From contig NZ_CP031396.1 of assembly GCF_003363755.1 (NCBI RefSeq), forward strand, positions 6,603,996-6,667,995: 64,000 bases of DNA, given 5' to 3'. The notes below the pieces were generated by a model. The model did not search any database, was not told the DNA's origin, and was given only the letters and a program-made list of their open reading frames with translations. Positions 24,896-33,564 of the stretch are shown in pieces. The stretch is from Pseudomonas protegens (GTDB lineage: Bacteria > Pseudomonadota > Gammaproteobacteria > Pseudomonadales > Pseudomonadaceae). The translations under genes and the position numbers were made by a program. Position 1 is the first letter of the stretch. Every line of letters begins with the position of its first letter.

Positions 24896-25945
24896 GCCCT
24901 GCTGCAGGGCCGGGTCGTCGGGGTTCTGCTGTTCCAGCTGGGCCAGCAACACCTGGACGTTCTGCAACTGGCCGCTCTCTTTCCAATAGTTGATCAGCAG
25001 CACCCGCGCCTTGCGGTTGTAAGGCTGGCGCTGGACGATTTCCTCCAGTTGCTTCTGCGCCGCCTCCAGCTCCTGCTGGCTGTGCAGGGTGGTGGCCAGG
25101 TCGTAGCGGTAGGCGGCGTTGTTGGGTTCCAGTTCCACCGCCCGTGACAGGCCCAGTAGGGCAAATTCGCCCTGGCCGTGGTGCAGCAGCCAGAGCCCCA
25201 GGGCATGTTGCAGGTAGGCGGAGTCTTGCTGGGCCTGCAGTTGCTTGGCCAGCAACTGGCGGGCGGCGTCGCTCTGGCCTTGCTTGTCCAGCACTTCGAT
25301 CTGCAGCACCACCGCTTGCAGGTTGTCCGGTGCCAGGCGCAGGGCTTGTTCCAGGGTCTGCTGGGCCTTGCTCAGGTTGGCGTTGTGCAGGTACAGGCGG
25401 GCCAGTTGGTATTGGGCCTCGACGTCATCACCCCGGGTCTTGAGCACCTGGGTGTATTCGTCGATCACCTGCTGCAGTGGGCCGAAGTACAGGCCCTGGT
25501 CATCCGGGCTCAGGCCGAGCAGGGCGTCTACCGCGGCAAAGCGCACGCTTTGCTCGTGATCGTCGAGCAAGGGGCCGAGCAGCAAGCTGCGCTGGCCACT
25601 GGGAACCAGGCCCAGCACGCTCTCGATCGCGGCTTTGCGCACCTCGGGCGAGGGATGATAGAGGTCGGCGTCCGCCAGCTTCAGGGCCTGGGGGCTGGGG
25701 TAGTTGGGCAATACCGCCAGCAGGCGGGTGCGCTGCTGGTCATTGAGGTCGGGGCGCGCCAGTTGCTGGTACAGCACCCGTGCTGCGCCCGGCTGGCCGT
25801 TGCGGGCTTTCTCCAGGGCCGGGCCGTAGCCATGCTTGATCGCCTCGGGAACCGCTGGCGGGCTGCTGCGCAGAAAGGTCCAGGCCAGGGCCAGGGCGAT
25901 AACGAGCAACAGGCTGATCAGCAGATAGCGACGGGGCAGGGGCAT
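24890..25945 (-). CDS. Membrane-anchored TPR/HEAT repeat protein
   Basis: The 351-residue protein starts MPLPRRYLLISLLLVIALAL with one N-terminal membrane segment (residues 7-25), so most of it faces the periplasm. Residues about 85-160 resemble HEAT repeats (HPSPEVRKAAIESVLGL, HEQSVRFAAVDALLGL); about 165-345 are tetratricopeptide repeats (AQYQLARLYLHNANLSKAQ, LEQALRLAPDNLQAV, SRAVELEPNNAAYRYDLA). It is probably a scaffold; no partner is suggested by the neighbours. Its TAG stop is made by the end of the third tandem repeat, so the last residues (LQQGL) may have been set by the repeat insertion. Confidence 0.8.
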   Translation of the reverse strand: MPLPRRYLLISLLLVIALALAWTFLRSSPPAVPEAIKHGYGPALEKARNGQPGAARVLYQQLARPDLNDQQRTRLLAVLPNYPSPQALKLADADLYHPSPEVRKAAIESVLGLVPSGQRSLLLGPLLDDHEQSVRFAAVDALLGLSPDDQGLYFGPLQQVIDEYTQVLKTRGDDVEAQYQLARLYLHNANLSKAQQTLEQALRLAPDNLQAVVLQIEVLDKQGQSDAARQLLAKQLQAQQDSAYLQHALGLWLLHHGQGEFALLGLSRAVELEPNNAAYRYDLATTLHSQQELEAAQKQLEEIVQRQPYNRKARVLLINYWKESGQLQNVQVLLAQLEQQNPDDPALQQGL

Positions 25946-26019
25946 GCAGGAATCCGGAAGCTGGCGACTTTTGGAAGGCGCAAGCTTCGGTCAGGAATGG
26001 GCCTGAGTCAAACCCGGGA

Positions 26020-26919
26020 TCAGGTCAGTACGTATTCCTGGGGTTGCAGTGGCGGCGGCAGGTCCCGGTGCCCCAGCGCGGCCAGGACTTCACGCTCCAA
26101 ACCGCGCAATAGAGCGTTGCACGGCAGATCGTTGTCGTCGTAGCCAAAGGGGTCTTCGAGGTCATTGCCGATTTCGTCGAGGCCCAGGAAGGTGTAGCTG
26201 ACGATGGCGGTGAAGATCGGCGTCAGCCAGCCCAGGGGCTCGGCCATGGCAAATGGCAGGAGGATGCAGAACAGGTAGATGGTGCGGTGCAGCAGCAAGG
26301 TGTAGGGGAAGGGCAGCGGGGTGTTCTGGATGCGTTCGCAGGCGGCCTGGACCTGGCTCAGGCTGACCAGGCGGGTTTCCATCTGGGTGTAGCGCCATTC
26401 ACTGATCAGCCCCTGCTGCGCCCACTGCGAGCAGCGCTGGCCGATGCGTTGCAACTGGGCATCGGTGAGGTTGGGGTGCTGCGGGTCGATGTCGGCCTGG
26501 GCCCAGGGTTGCAGGGCGCGGGCTTCGTCTTCATGGCGCAGGCGGGCAATCAGGCTGTGGGCGAAGCCGCAGAGGTCGCGCAGCAGGCCCTCGCGTTGGG
26601 GATGAGCGTCGATGATCAGGCTTTCGCGGATCAGCGAACGGACCTCGATGATCAACTGCCCCAACTGCTTGCGGCCTTCCCACCAGCGGTCGTAGCAGGC
26701 GTTGTTGCGAAAACTCATGAAGATCGACAGCGACAGGCCCAGCAGGGTGAAGGGCGTGGCATTGACCTTGGAGAAATAGGTGGGCTGCAGGGTTTCCACC
26801 AGGACGATGACCGACGCCAGCAGGGTGATCAGCACGCAGCGCAAGGCAATGCGCTTGGCGATCGAGCCCTTGAGGGCAAAGAGGATGCTGATCAGGTTGG
26901 GCTTGGGGCGGACGATCAT
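26020..26919 (-). CDS. Bestrophin-family chloride channel-like protein
   Basis: A 299-residue membrane protein starting MIVRPKPNLISILFALKGSI. The bestrophin/UPF0187 signatures are present: FRNNACYDRWWEGRKQLGQL, a hydrophobic segment near ITLLASVIVLVETL, and the C-terminal PFAMAEPLGWLTPIFTAIVS with GLDEIGNDLEDPFGYDDNDL. Bacterial bestrophins form pentameric ion channels in the inner membrane. The length is typical (280-310). It stands alone between the TPR gene and the efflux operon. Confidence 0.88.
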   Translation of the reverse strand: MIVRPKPNLISILFALKGSIAKRIALRCVLITLLASVIVLVETLQPTYFSKVNATPFTLLGLSLSIFMSFRNNACYDRWWEGRKQLGQLIIEVRSLIRESLIIDAHPQREGLLRDLCGFAHSLIARLRHEDEARALQPWAQADIDPQHPNLTDAQLQRIGQRCSQWAQQGLISEWRYTQMETRLVSLSQVQAACERIQNTPLPFPYTLLLHRTIYLFCILLPFAMAEPLGWLTPIFTAIVSYTFLGLDEIGNDLEDPFGYDDNDLPCNALLRGLEREVLAALGHRDLPPPLQPQEYVLT

Positions 26920-27082
26920 GAGGGCTGAGGCCAGGGCGATTACGCGGCGAGTGAAGAGTAGGAGTGCGCTGCAGGGCTGTCCAATCGCAACGATCGACCG
27001 AATGATCGATTGCCTCTATCGGCCAACGACCCTTGCCTGACGATTGCCCGCGGAGTCTTGAGCAGCTTTGCGATCCTGGCGT

Positions 27083-27180
27083 CCCTTCGGGCCGTTCGCA
27101 GCCTGCGGCAGCGGCTACAGGGCTGTAGCCGCTGTCGAGCCTGCGGCGAGGCTGCGCGAAGGTCCGCAGGACCTTGCTTG
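27083..27180. repeat. Two facing half-elements of the TGTAGCC repeat family
   Basis: GTTCGCAGCCTGCGGCAGCG...GGCTACAG (27090-27121) is the right end of one element, and CTGTAGCCGCTGTCGAGCCT...CAGGACCTT (27122-27173) is the left part of another, joined almost directly. Neither is whole. They lie in the 356-base interval between the bestrophin and oprN genes, which otherwise holds only a terminator. Confidence 0.7.
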
Positions 27181-27193
27181 GCGATGTCGTGGC

Positions 27194-27229
27194 AAAAAAA
27201 AGCCCCGCGACCGAATGATCCACGGGGCT
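27194..27229 (-). terminator. Rho-independent terminator of mexE-mexF-oprN
   Basis: On the minus strand AGCCCCG and CGGGGCT pair around a 15-base loop and are followed by a run of seven T. It lies about 50 bases after the oprN stop codon. Confidence 0.85.
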
Positions 27230-27275
27230 AAACATTGGTTGGTTGCGGCCAACCAAAGGAGCTCGTTGCAAATCC

Positions 27276-28697
27276 TTACTGGCTGGCCAGCGTCTCCGGT
27301 TGCCAGCCACCGCCCAGGGCCTTGTAGATGGCGACAATACCGCGGTACAGGTCGACTTCGGCCTGGGCCTGGGCATCTTCGGCCGCCAGCCGTTCACGCT
27401 GGGCGTCCAGCAGCACCAGGAAGTCCACGGTGCCTTCGCGGTAGCGGATCTCGGCCAGGTCCGCGGCGGCACGGCTGGACTCGCTCTGGCGAATCAGCGA
27501 GATCAGCCGTTGCTGGCGCTTGCCGTAATCGCTGAAGGCGTTTTCCGATTCTTCCAGGGCCAGCAGTACTTGCTGCTCGTAGCTGGCCAGGGCGCCGTCG
27601 GCATTGGCGTCGGCACCCCGCAGGCGGGCCCGCACGCTGCCCAGGTCAAAGGCCGCCCAGGTGATGCTCGGACCCAGGGCCCAGGCACTGGCCGCCGAGG
27701 AGCCGATCTGTGAACCGCGTCCGGCGGTGAAGCCGAGGAAGCCGCTGAGGCTGACCCGTGGAAACAGGTCGGCCTTGGCCACGCCAATCCGTGCGGTGGC
27801 CGCCGCCAGCTGGCGTTCGGCGCTGAGAATGTCCGGCCGGCGTTGCAGCAGCTCGCCCGGGTCGCCAATCGGAAGGGCCTTGGCAATCGCCGGTAGTTGC
27901 GCCGGCGAGAGGTCGACGCTGAGCTGGTCCGGACGCTCACCCAGCAGGGTGGCGATGCGGTTGCGCTGACGGGTCTGCTCGGCCTGCAACTGCGGCACGC
28001 TGGCTTCCACCGAAGCTAGGCGGGCGTCGGCACGCACCACGTCGAGCTGGTCGCCGACGCCTGCGTCGCGCAGGCTTTCGGTGATCTTGCGCGAGGCCTG
28101 CTGGTTGTCCAGGTTGGCCAGGGCGATCTTTTCCCGCAGTTGCGCGCCGCGCAACTGGCCGTAGGCGTCCACCAGCTCGGCGATCATGGTCACTTGCAAC
28201 TGATACAGGTCGGCCTCGGCGGCTTGCTGGTCGGCGTCGGTGGCTTCCAGGTTGCGCTGGATGCGGCCGAACAGGTCCAGCTCCCAGGCCATGTCCAGGC
28301 CCAGGTCGTAGCGCTCGCTCTTGACCCGCTTGGTGGTCTGCCCCGGAATCTGCCCCTTGGCTTGGTCGCTGCTGGCGCGGCTGGTGATGGTGGGCATGGC
28401 GTCATTGCTGGCGTCATCGCGAATTGCCCGGGCGGCCCGCAGGCGGGCGAAGGCCACCCGCAGTTCACGGTTGCCCTGCAGCGATTTACTCACCAGCTGG
28501 TTGAGGGTCGGGTCATCGAACTGTTGCCACCAGATGCCTTCGAAGCGTGCGCGGTCGAAGTTCTTCTGGCCCGCAGCGCCATCGGTGGCGGCGCTGATGT
28601 GCGCCGCCTCGGTGGTTGGGCTCTGGTAGTCCGGACCGACGGCGCAGGCACTCAGGGCCAGCACCAGCAGGCTCGGCAGGAAGACTTTGGCACTCAT
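27276..28697 (-). CDS. oprN: Outer-membrane efflux channel OprN (OprM/NodT family lipoprotein)
   Basis: The 473-residue protein has a lipoprotein signal with lipobox LSACAVGPDY (cysteine 18), then the repeated OEP domains of TolC-like channels: GNRELRVAFARLRAARA, LGLDMAWELDLFGRIQRNLE and RRPDILSAERQLAAATARIG. It forms the trimeric outer-membrane exit duct for MexEF. Its start overlaps mexF by four bases (ATGA), which is the layout of the P. aeruginosa operon. A strong terminator follows. The symbol comes from the operon context; the family is certain. Confidence 0.88.
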   Translation of the reverse strand: MSAKVFLPSLLVLALSACAVGPDYQSPTTEAAHISAATDGAAGQKNFDRARFEGIWWQQFDDPTLNQLVSKSLQGNRELRVAFARLRAARAIRDDASNDAMPTITSRASSDQAKGQIPGQTTKRVKSERYDLGLDMAWELDLFGRIQRNLEATDADQQAAEADLYQLQVTMIAELVDAYGQLRGAQLREKIALANLDNQQASRKITESLRDAGVGDQLDVVRADARLASVEASVPQLQAEQTRQRNRIATLLGERPDQLSVDLSPAQLPAIAKALPIGDPGELLQRRPDILSAERQLAAATARIGVAKADLFPRVSLSGFLGFTAGRGSQIGSSAASAWALGPSITWAAFDLGSVRARLRGADANADGALASYEQQVLLALEESENAFSDYGKRQQRLISLIRQSESSRAAADLAEIRYREGTVDFLVLLDAQRERLAAEDAQAQAEVDLYRGIVAIYKALGGGWQPETLASQ

Positions 28698-31600
28698 TGT
28701 TGCGTCTCCAGTTGCAGGGCGCGGGCGGCTTTGCGGGCCTCGCTGCGCTCCACATAATTGCGGATCAGGACATAGAACACTGGGGTCAGCAGCAGGCCGA
28801 AGAAGGTCACCCCGAGCATCCCGGAGAACACCGCGACGCCCATGGCATGACGCATTTCCGCGCCGGCACCGCTGGAGATCACCAGGGGCACCACGCCCAT
28901 GATGAAGGCGAAGGAGGTCATCAGGATCGGCCGCAGACGCAGGCGGCAGGCTTCCAGTACCGCCGCCAGCGGGTCGAGGCCTTCCTCTTGTTTGTCCTTG
29001 GCGAACTCGACGATCAGGATCGCGTTCTTGCAGGCCAGGCCCACCAGTACGATCAGGCCGATCTGGGTGAAGATGTTGTTGTCGCCACCGGAGATGATCA
29101 CCCCGGTAATCGCCGACAGCAGGGTCATCGGCACGATCAGGATCACCGCCAGCGGCAGGCTCCAGCTCTCGTATTGCGCGGCCAGTACCAGGAAGGCCAG
29201 CAGCACGCAGAGCGGGAAGACGAACAGGGCGGTGTTACCGGCGAGGATCTGCTGGTAGGTCAGCTCGGTCCATTCGTAAGTCATGCCATTGGGCAGTTCT
29301 TCCTTGAGCAGTTTCTCAATCGCCGCTTCTGCCTGCCCGGAGCTGTAGCCCGGGGCGGCCGCACCGTTGATTTCCGCGGTGACGAAGCCGTTGTAGTGCA
29401 TCACACGGTCGGGACCGGCGGTGTCGCTGACCTTGATAAAGGTCGCCAGGGGAATCATCTCGCCCTTGTTGTTGCGCACTTTCAGCTGGCCGATCTGTTC
29501 GGGCTCGAGACGGAACTGCTGCTCGGCCTGGACGTTGACCTGATAGGTGCGGCCAAAGCGGTTGAAGTCGTTGGCATACAGCGAACCCAGGTAGATCTGC
29601 AGGGTGTCGAAGATGTCGGAAATCGCCACGCCGTGGGTCTTGGCCTTTTCCCGGTCGATGGCCGCGTCCACCTGAGGCACGTTGACCTGGTAGCTGGTGA
29701 ACAGCCCGGCCAGTTCCGGCACGCTGCGGCTCTTGGTGATGACGTTCTGCACTTCTTTATACAGTTCGTCGTAACCCAGCCCGCTGCGGTCTTCCACTTG
29801 CAGGCGGAAGCCGCCAATGGTCCCCAGGCCCTGTACCGGCGGCGGTGGGAAGATCGCCATGTAGGCGTCCTGGATATCGGCGTATTTGCCGTTCAGGGCA
29901 CCGGCGATGGCACCGGCTGACATGCTCGGGTCCTTGCGCTCATCGAAGGGCTTCAAGGTGACGAAGACGATGCCGTTGTTCGGGCTGTTGGTGAAGCCGT
30001 TGATCGACAGGCCGGGGAAGGCCACCGCGCTTTCCACACCGGGTTGCTTGAGGGCGATGTCGGACATGCGCTTGATCACGTCTTCGGTGCGGTCCAGGCT
30101 CGCCGCGTCCGGCAGTTGGGCGAAGGCCACCAGGTATTGCTTGTCCTGGGCCGGCACGAAACCGGTCGGGGTGTGGGCGAAGCCGAACCAGGTCAGCACC
30201 ATCAGGCCGGCATAGAGGAACAGGGCGATGCCGCTGCCGCGGATGACTCGGCGTACGGTGCCGACGTAGCCATGGCTGGCCCGGTCGAAGAAGCGGTTGA
30301 ACGGTTTGAACAGCCAGCCCCCCAGCAGCTTGTCGAGGATCTTCGAGAAGCGGTCCTTGGGCGCATGGTGTTCCTTGAGCAGTACCGCGGCCAGGGCCGG
30401 CGACAGGGTCAGGGAGTTGAAGGCCGAGATCACCGTGGAAATCGCGATGGTCAGGGCGAACTGCTTGTAGAACTGCCCGGTCAGGCCGCTGATGAAGGCC
30501 GCCGGTACGAACACCGCGCACAGCACCAGGGCGGTGGCGATGATCGGGCCGGTCACTTCACGCATGGCGCGCTGGGTGGCCTCCACCGGGTTCAGCCCCA
30601 GGCCGATGTTCCGTTCGACGTTCTCCACCACCACGATGGCGTCGTCCACCACGATACCGATGGCCAGCACCAGGCCGAACAGCGACAGGGCATTGAGGGA
30701 GAAGCCGAACAGGTGCATGACCGCGAAGGTGCCGATCAGCGACACCGGTACGGCCACCAGCGGGATGATCGAGGCGCGCCAGGTCTGCAGGAACAGGATC
30801 ACCACCAGCACCACCAGGATCAGCGCTTCGAACAGGGTGTGCACCACCGCTTCGATGGAGCCGCGGACGAAGATGGTCGGGTCGTAGACGATGCTGAAGT
30901 CCATGCCCTGCGGGAAGTTCTGCTTGAGTTCGGCCATCTTGGCCCGCACTTCGTTGGAGATCTCGATGGCGTTGGAGCCCGGGCGCTGGAAGATCGGGAT
31001 CGCCACTGCCGGCTGGTTGTTGAGCAGGGAGCGCAGGGCGTACTGGCTCGAGCCCAGTTCGATGCGGGCGATGTCTTTCAGGCGAGTGATCTCACCGTCT
31101 TCGCCTGAGCGAATGATGATGTTCTCGAACTCTTCCTCGGTGACCAGTCGGCCCTGGGTGTTGACCGACAGCTGGAAGCTGGTGGCGCTGGGCGCAGGCG
31201 GAGCGCCCAGGGCACCGGCGGCGACCTGGCGGTTCTGTTCGCGGATCGCGGTGACCACGTCGGTGGCGGTCAGGTTGCGCGAAGCGGTCTTGTTCGGATC
31301 GAGCCAGACCCGCAGCGAGTAGTCGCCCATGCCGAACAGCTGTACATCACCCACGCCGCCCAGGCGCGCCAGCTCATCCTTGATGTTGAGCAGGGCGTAG
31401 TTGGACAGGTAGAGCATGTCGTAGCGTTGGTCCGGCGAGGTCAGGTGGACCACCATGGTCAGGTCCGGAGAGGCCTTGTCCACGGTGATGCCGATGCGCG
31501 TCACTTCTTCCGGCAGCTTGGGCTGGGTGCGGGTCACGCGGTTCTGCACCTGCACCTGGGCGTTGTCCAGGTCGGTGCCTAGGGCGAAGGTGATGGTCAG

Positions 31601-31873
31601 GGTGATCTTGCCGTCGGCGGTGGATTGCGAGGACATGTAGAGCATGTTCTCGACCCCGGTGATCGCCTGTTCCAGCGGCGCGGCCACGGTTTCACCGATG
31701 ACTTTCGGGTTGGCCCCCGGGAAGTTGGCGCGTACCACCACGGTGGGTGGCACCACTTCCGGGTATTCGCTGATGGGCAGTTGGAACAGCGAGATGGCGC
31801 CGGCGATCAGGATCAGCAGCGACAGCACCGCGGCGAAGATCGGCCTTGAAATGAAGAACTGGGAAAAATTCAT
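28694..31873 (-). CDS. mexF: RND efflux pump inner-membrane transporter MexF
   Basis: A 1059-residue RND transporter starting MNFSQFFISRPIFAAVLSLL. It has twelve membrane segments and two large periplasmic loops; conserved marks are GVGDVQLFGMGDYSLRVWLD, the proton-relay region GIVVDDAIVVVENVERN in TM4 with two adjacent aspartates, and GLACKNAILIVEFAKD in TM10. It closely matches P. aeruginosa MexF, which exports chloramphenicol, fluoroquinolones, trimethoprim and quinolone signal precursors. It is 15 bases downstream of mexE and overlaps oprN. Confidence 0.93.
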   Translation of the reverse strand: MNFSQFFISRPIFAAVLSLLILIAGAISLFQLPISEYPEVVPPTVVVRANFPGANPKVIGETVAAPLEQAITGVENMLYMSSQSTADGKITLTITFALGTDLDNAQVQVQNRVTRTQPKLPEEVTRIGITVDKASPDLTMVVHLTSPDQRYDMLYLSNYALLNIKDELARLGGVGDVQLFGMGDYSLRVWLDPNKTASRNLTATDVVTAIREQNRQVAAGALGAPPAPSATSFQLSVNTQGRLVTEEEFENIIIRSGEDGEITRLKDIARIELGSSQYALRSLLNNQPAVAIPIFQRPGSNAIEISNEVRAKMAELKQNFPQGMDFSIVYDPTIFVRGSIEAVVHTLFEALILVVLVVILFLQTWRASIIPLVAVPVSLIGTFAVMHLFGFSLNALSLFGLVLAIGIVVDDAIVVVENVERNIGLGLNPVEATQRAMREVTGPIIATALVLCAVFVPAAFISGLTGQFYKQFALTIAISTVISAFNSLTLSPALAAVLLKEHHAPKDRFSKILDKLLGGWLFKPFNRFFDRASHGYVGTVRRVIRGSGIALFLYAGLMVLTWFGFAHTPTGFVPAQDKQYLVAFAQLPDAASLDRTEDVIKRMSDIALKQPGVESAVAFPGLSINGFTNSPNNGIVFVTLKPFDERKDPSMSAGAIAGALNGKYADIQDAYMAIFPPPPVQGLGTIGGFRLQVEDRSGLGYDELYKEVQNVITKSRSVPELAGLFTSYQVNVPQVDAAIDREKAKTHGVAISDIFDTLQIYLGSLYANDFNRFGRTYQVNVQAEQQFRLEPEQIGQLKVRNNKGEMIPLATFIKVSDTAGPDRVMHYNGFVTAEINGAAAPGYSSGQAEAAIEKLLKEELPNGMTYEWTELTYQQILAGNTALFVFPLCVLLAFLVLAAQYESWSLPLAVILIVPMTLLSAITGVIISGGDNNIFTQIGLIVLVGLACKNAILIVEFAKDKQEEGLDPLAAVLEACRLRLRPILMTSFAFIMGVVPLVISSGAGAEMRHAMGVAVFSGMLGVTFFGLLLTPVFYVLIRNYVERSEARKAARALQLETQQ

Positions 31874-31888
31874 CTTGAGAGTCGTCCC

Positions 31889-33136
31889 TTAACCGCGCGG
31901 TGTCGCAGCGGCGAGTTTCACAGCCGGAGCCGCCTTGGCAGGGGTGACCTGCGGCAGGTTGCTGGCTTCCAGTGCTTGGCGTTGTTGGGCCAGGGCGGCG
32001 AGGGTTTCCTGGCTGGCCATGGGGATCACTTCAGGCGTGACCGGGGCACCGGGACGTGCCCGCTGCAAGCCCTTGACGATGATGGTGTCGTCCTTGCTCA
32101 GCCCGTTGCGCACGATGCGCAGGCCCTCGATCTTCGGCCCCAGCTCCACGGCGCGGTAGGCCGGCTTGTTGTCGGCGTCCATCACCAGCACGAACTTCTT
32201 GCCCAGGTCGGTGCCCACGGCTTCGTCGTTGATCAGCATCGCCGAGTAGGTGCCGCTGCCCACCAGTTTCAGGCGCGCATACAGGCCCGGGGTGTAGCTG
32301 CCGTCACGGTTGTCGAACACGGCGCGGCCGCGGATGGTGCCGGTCTTGGGGTTGACCTGGTTGTCGACGAAGTTCATCTGGCCCAGGTGCGGGTGGCCTT
32401 CTTCATTGGACAGGCCCAGGTACACCGGGGTGGTCTGGCCGCGCTGACCCTGGCGGGCGAGTTGGGTGTACTTGAGGTACACGCGCTCGTCGGCGTCGAA
32501 GTAGGCGTAGACCTTGTCGGTGGACACCAGGCTGGTGAGCGCGGTGACATCGGCGGTCACCAGGTTGCCGGCGGTGATCTGTGCGCGGCTGACGCGACCG
32601 CTGATGGGGGCCACCACCCGGGTAAAGCTCAGGTTGAGCTTGGCCAGGTCCAGTTGAGCCTGGATCGCATCGACGCCGGCCCGGGCTTCCTGGGCGGCGC
32701 TGCTGCGGGTGTCGGCCAGCTCGGCGGAAATTGCGTTGCTGGTCAGCAGGCGCTGGCCGCGCTGGGCTTCGTTGGCGCTGCGGGTGGCGGTGGCCCGGGC
32801 TTGTTGCAGCTGGGCTTCGAGGCGGCGGACTTCAGCCTGGAAGGGGCGCGGGTCGATCTGGAACAGCAGGTCGCCTTTCTTCACCAGGGCGCCTTCGGTG
32901 AACGCCACCTGATCGATCTGGCCCGAGACCCGTGGCCGGATTTCCACGGTTTCCGGGGCTTCCAGGCGTCCGGTGAACTCATCCCATTCGTTGACTGGCT
33001 GCTCCAGCACCTTGGCCACACTGACCTTGGCAGCGGGCGGGGCGGAGGCGGTTTCCGGGGCTTTGCCGCAGGCACTCATGACCAGAACGGCGAGGGCGGC
33101 TAAGGGGTAACGCAAGAGTTTGACTGACTGGTCCAT
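31889..33136 (-). CDS. mexE: RND efflux periplasmic adaptor MexE
   Basis: The 415-residue membrane-fusion protein begins MDQSVKLLRYPLAALAVLVM with a lipoprotein signal (lipobox VMSACGKAP). A split lipoyl/biotinyl domain (RVSGQIDQVAFTEGALVKKG and VAPISGRVSRAQI) flanks the coiled-coil hairpin with RSANEAQRGQRLLTSNAISA; a beta-barrel domain follows. It couples MexF to OprN. It is first in the operon. The activator gene mexT, which is adjacent in P. aeruginosa, is 17.8 kb away here, though a MexT-box-like site remains upstream. Confidence 0.92.
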   Translation of the reverse strand: MDQSVKLLRYPLAALAVLVMSACGKAPETASAPPAAKVSVAKVLEQPVNEWDEFTGRLEAPETVEIRPRVSGQIDQVAFTEGALVKKGDLLFQIDPRPFQAEVRRLEAQLQQARATATRSANEAQRGQRLLTSNAISAELADTRSSAAQEARAGVDAIQAQLDLAKLNLSFTRVVAPISGRVSRAQITAGNLVTADVTALTSLVSTDKVYAYFDADERVYLKYTQLARQGQRGQTTPVYLGLSNEEGHPHLGQMNFVDNQVNPKTGTIRGRAVFDNRDGSYTPGLYARLKLVGSGTYSAMLINDEAVGTDLGKKFVLVMDADNKPAYRAVELGPKIEGLRIVRNGLSKDDTIIVKGLQRARPGAPVTPEVIPMASQETLAALAQQRQALEASNLPQVTPAKAAPAVKLAAATPRG

Positions 33137-33211
33137 GGTTCATCCGCCAAGGTAATTTGAGATGGGCGGATGATGCTCGGCAGGGTGGTATCTCACGAAT
33201 CGAATGAAGCG

Positions 33212-33235
33212 AAGGTAACTATCATTCGGAATGAT
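33212..33235 (-). promoter_or_regulatory. MexT-box-like site upstream of mexE
   Basis: On the minus strand the sequence reads ATCA-TTCCG-AATGAT-AGTT-ACCTT, which fits the spacing and most fixed bases of the published MexT box ATCA-N5-GTCGAT-N4-ACYAT. It includes the palindrome ATCATTC-G-GAATGAT (33221-33235). It is about 76 bases before the mexE start. Confidence 0.5.
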
Positions 33236-33526
33236 ATAAGCCCCAAGCGAGCCCTCTAGCCTGCACCTTTCGTTAGGGTGCTATCAATCCCCTGGTATGC
33301 AATTGATTGTTGTCGCATACGCAACATTGCCCGCCGGGGCAGGGGGCAGCTGTCGGCGAACAGGCCCTCCTGTCTTTGTATTCGGGCATTGCAGAGATTG
33401 TTTGAACGGCTCGCAGGCGCCTGTCGCGCAGGGACCTTCTGCAGGTCATGCGGGGCGTGTTGAGCGCTTTTTGCAGATGACTCCACTTGACAGCGAAGGC
33501 TTTGAAGACGCGTAATATGTCGCAAT

Positions 33527-33538
33527 GTTAACGTTAAC
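33527..33538. promoter_or_regulatory. LacI-type operator upstream of the sucrose permease
   Basis: GTTAACGTTAAC is a perfect palindrome centred on CG, the form bound by LacI/GalR repressors. It is 26 bases before the permease start codon and just after a TTGACA (33487) and TAATAT (33513) pair with long 20-base spacing that may be the promoter. The LacI-family gene two genes downstream is the likely regulator. The rest of the 428-base gap between mexE and this gene is leader DNA. Confidence 0.65.
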
Positions 33539-33564
33539 CTAGATAAGAACAAGAGGGTCGTCAC

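Noticed and set aside
33256..33564. A 102-codon minus-strand frame before the sucrose permease
   Set aside because: It covers the promoter and the GTTAACGTTAAC operator and encodes nothing recognisable.
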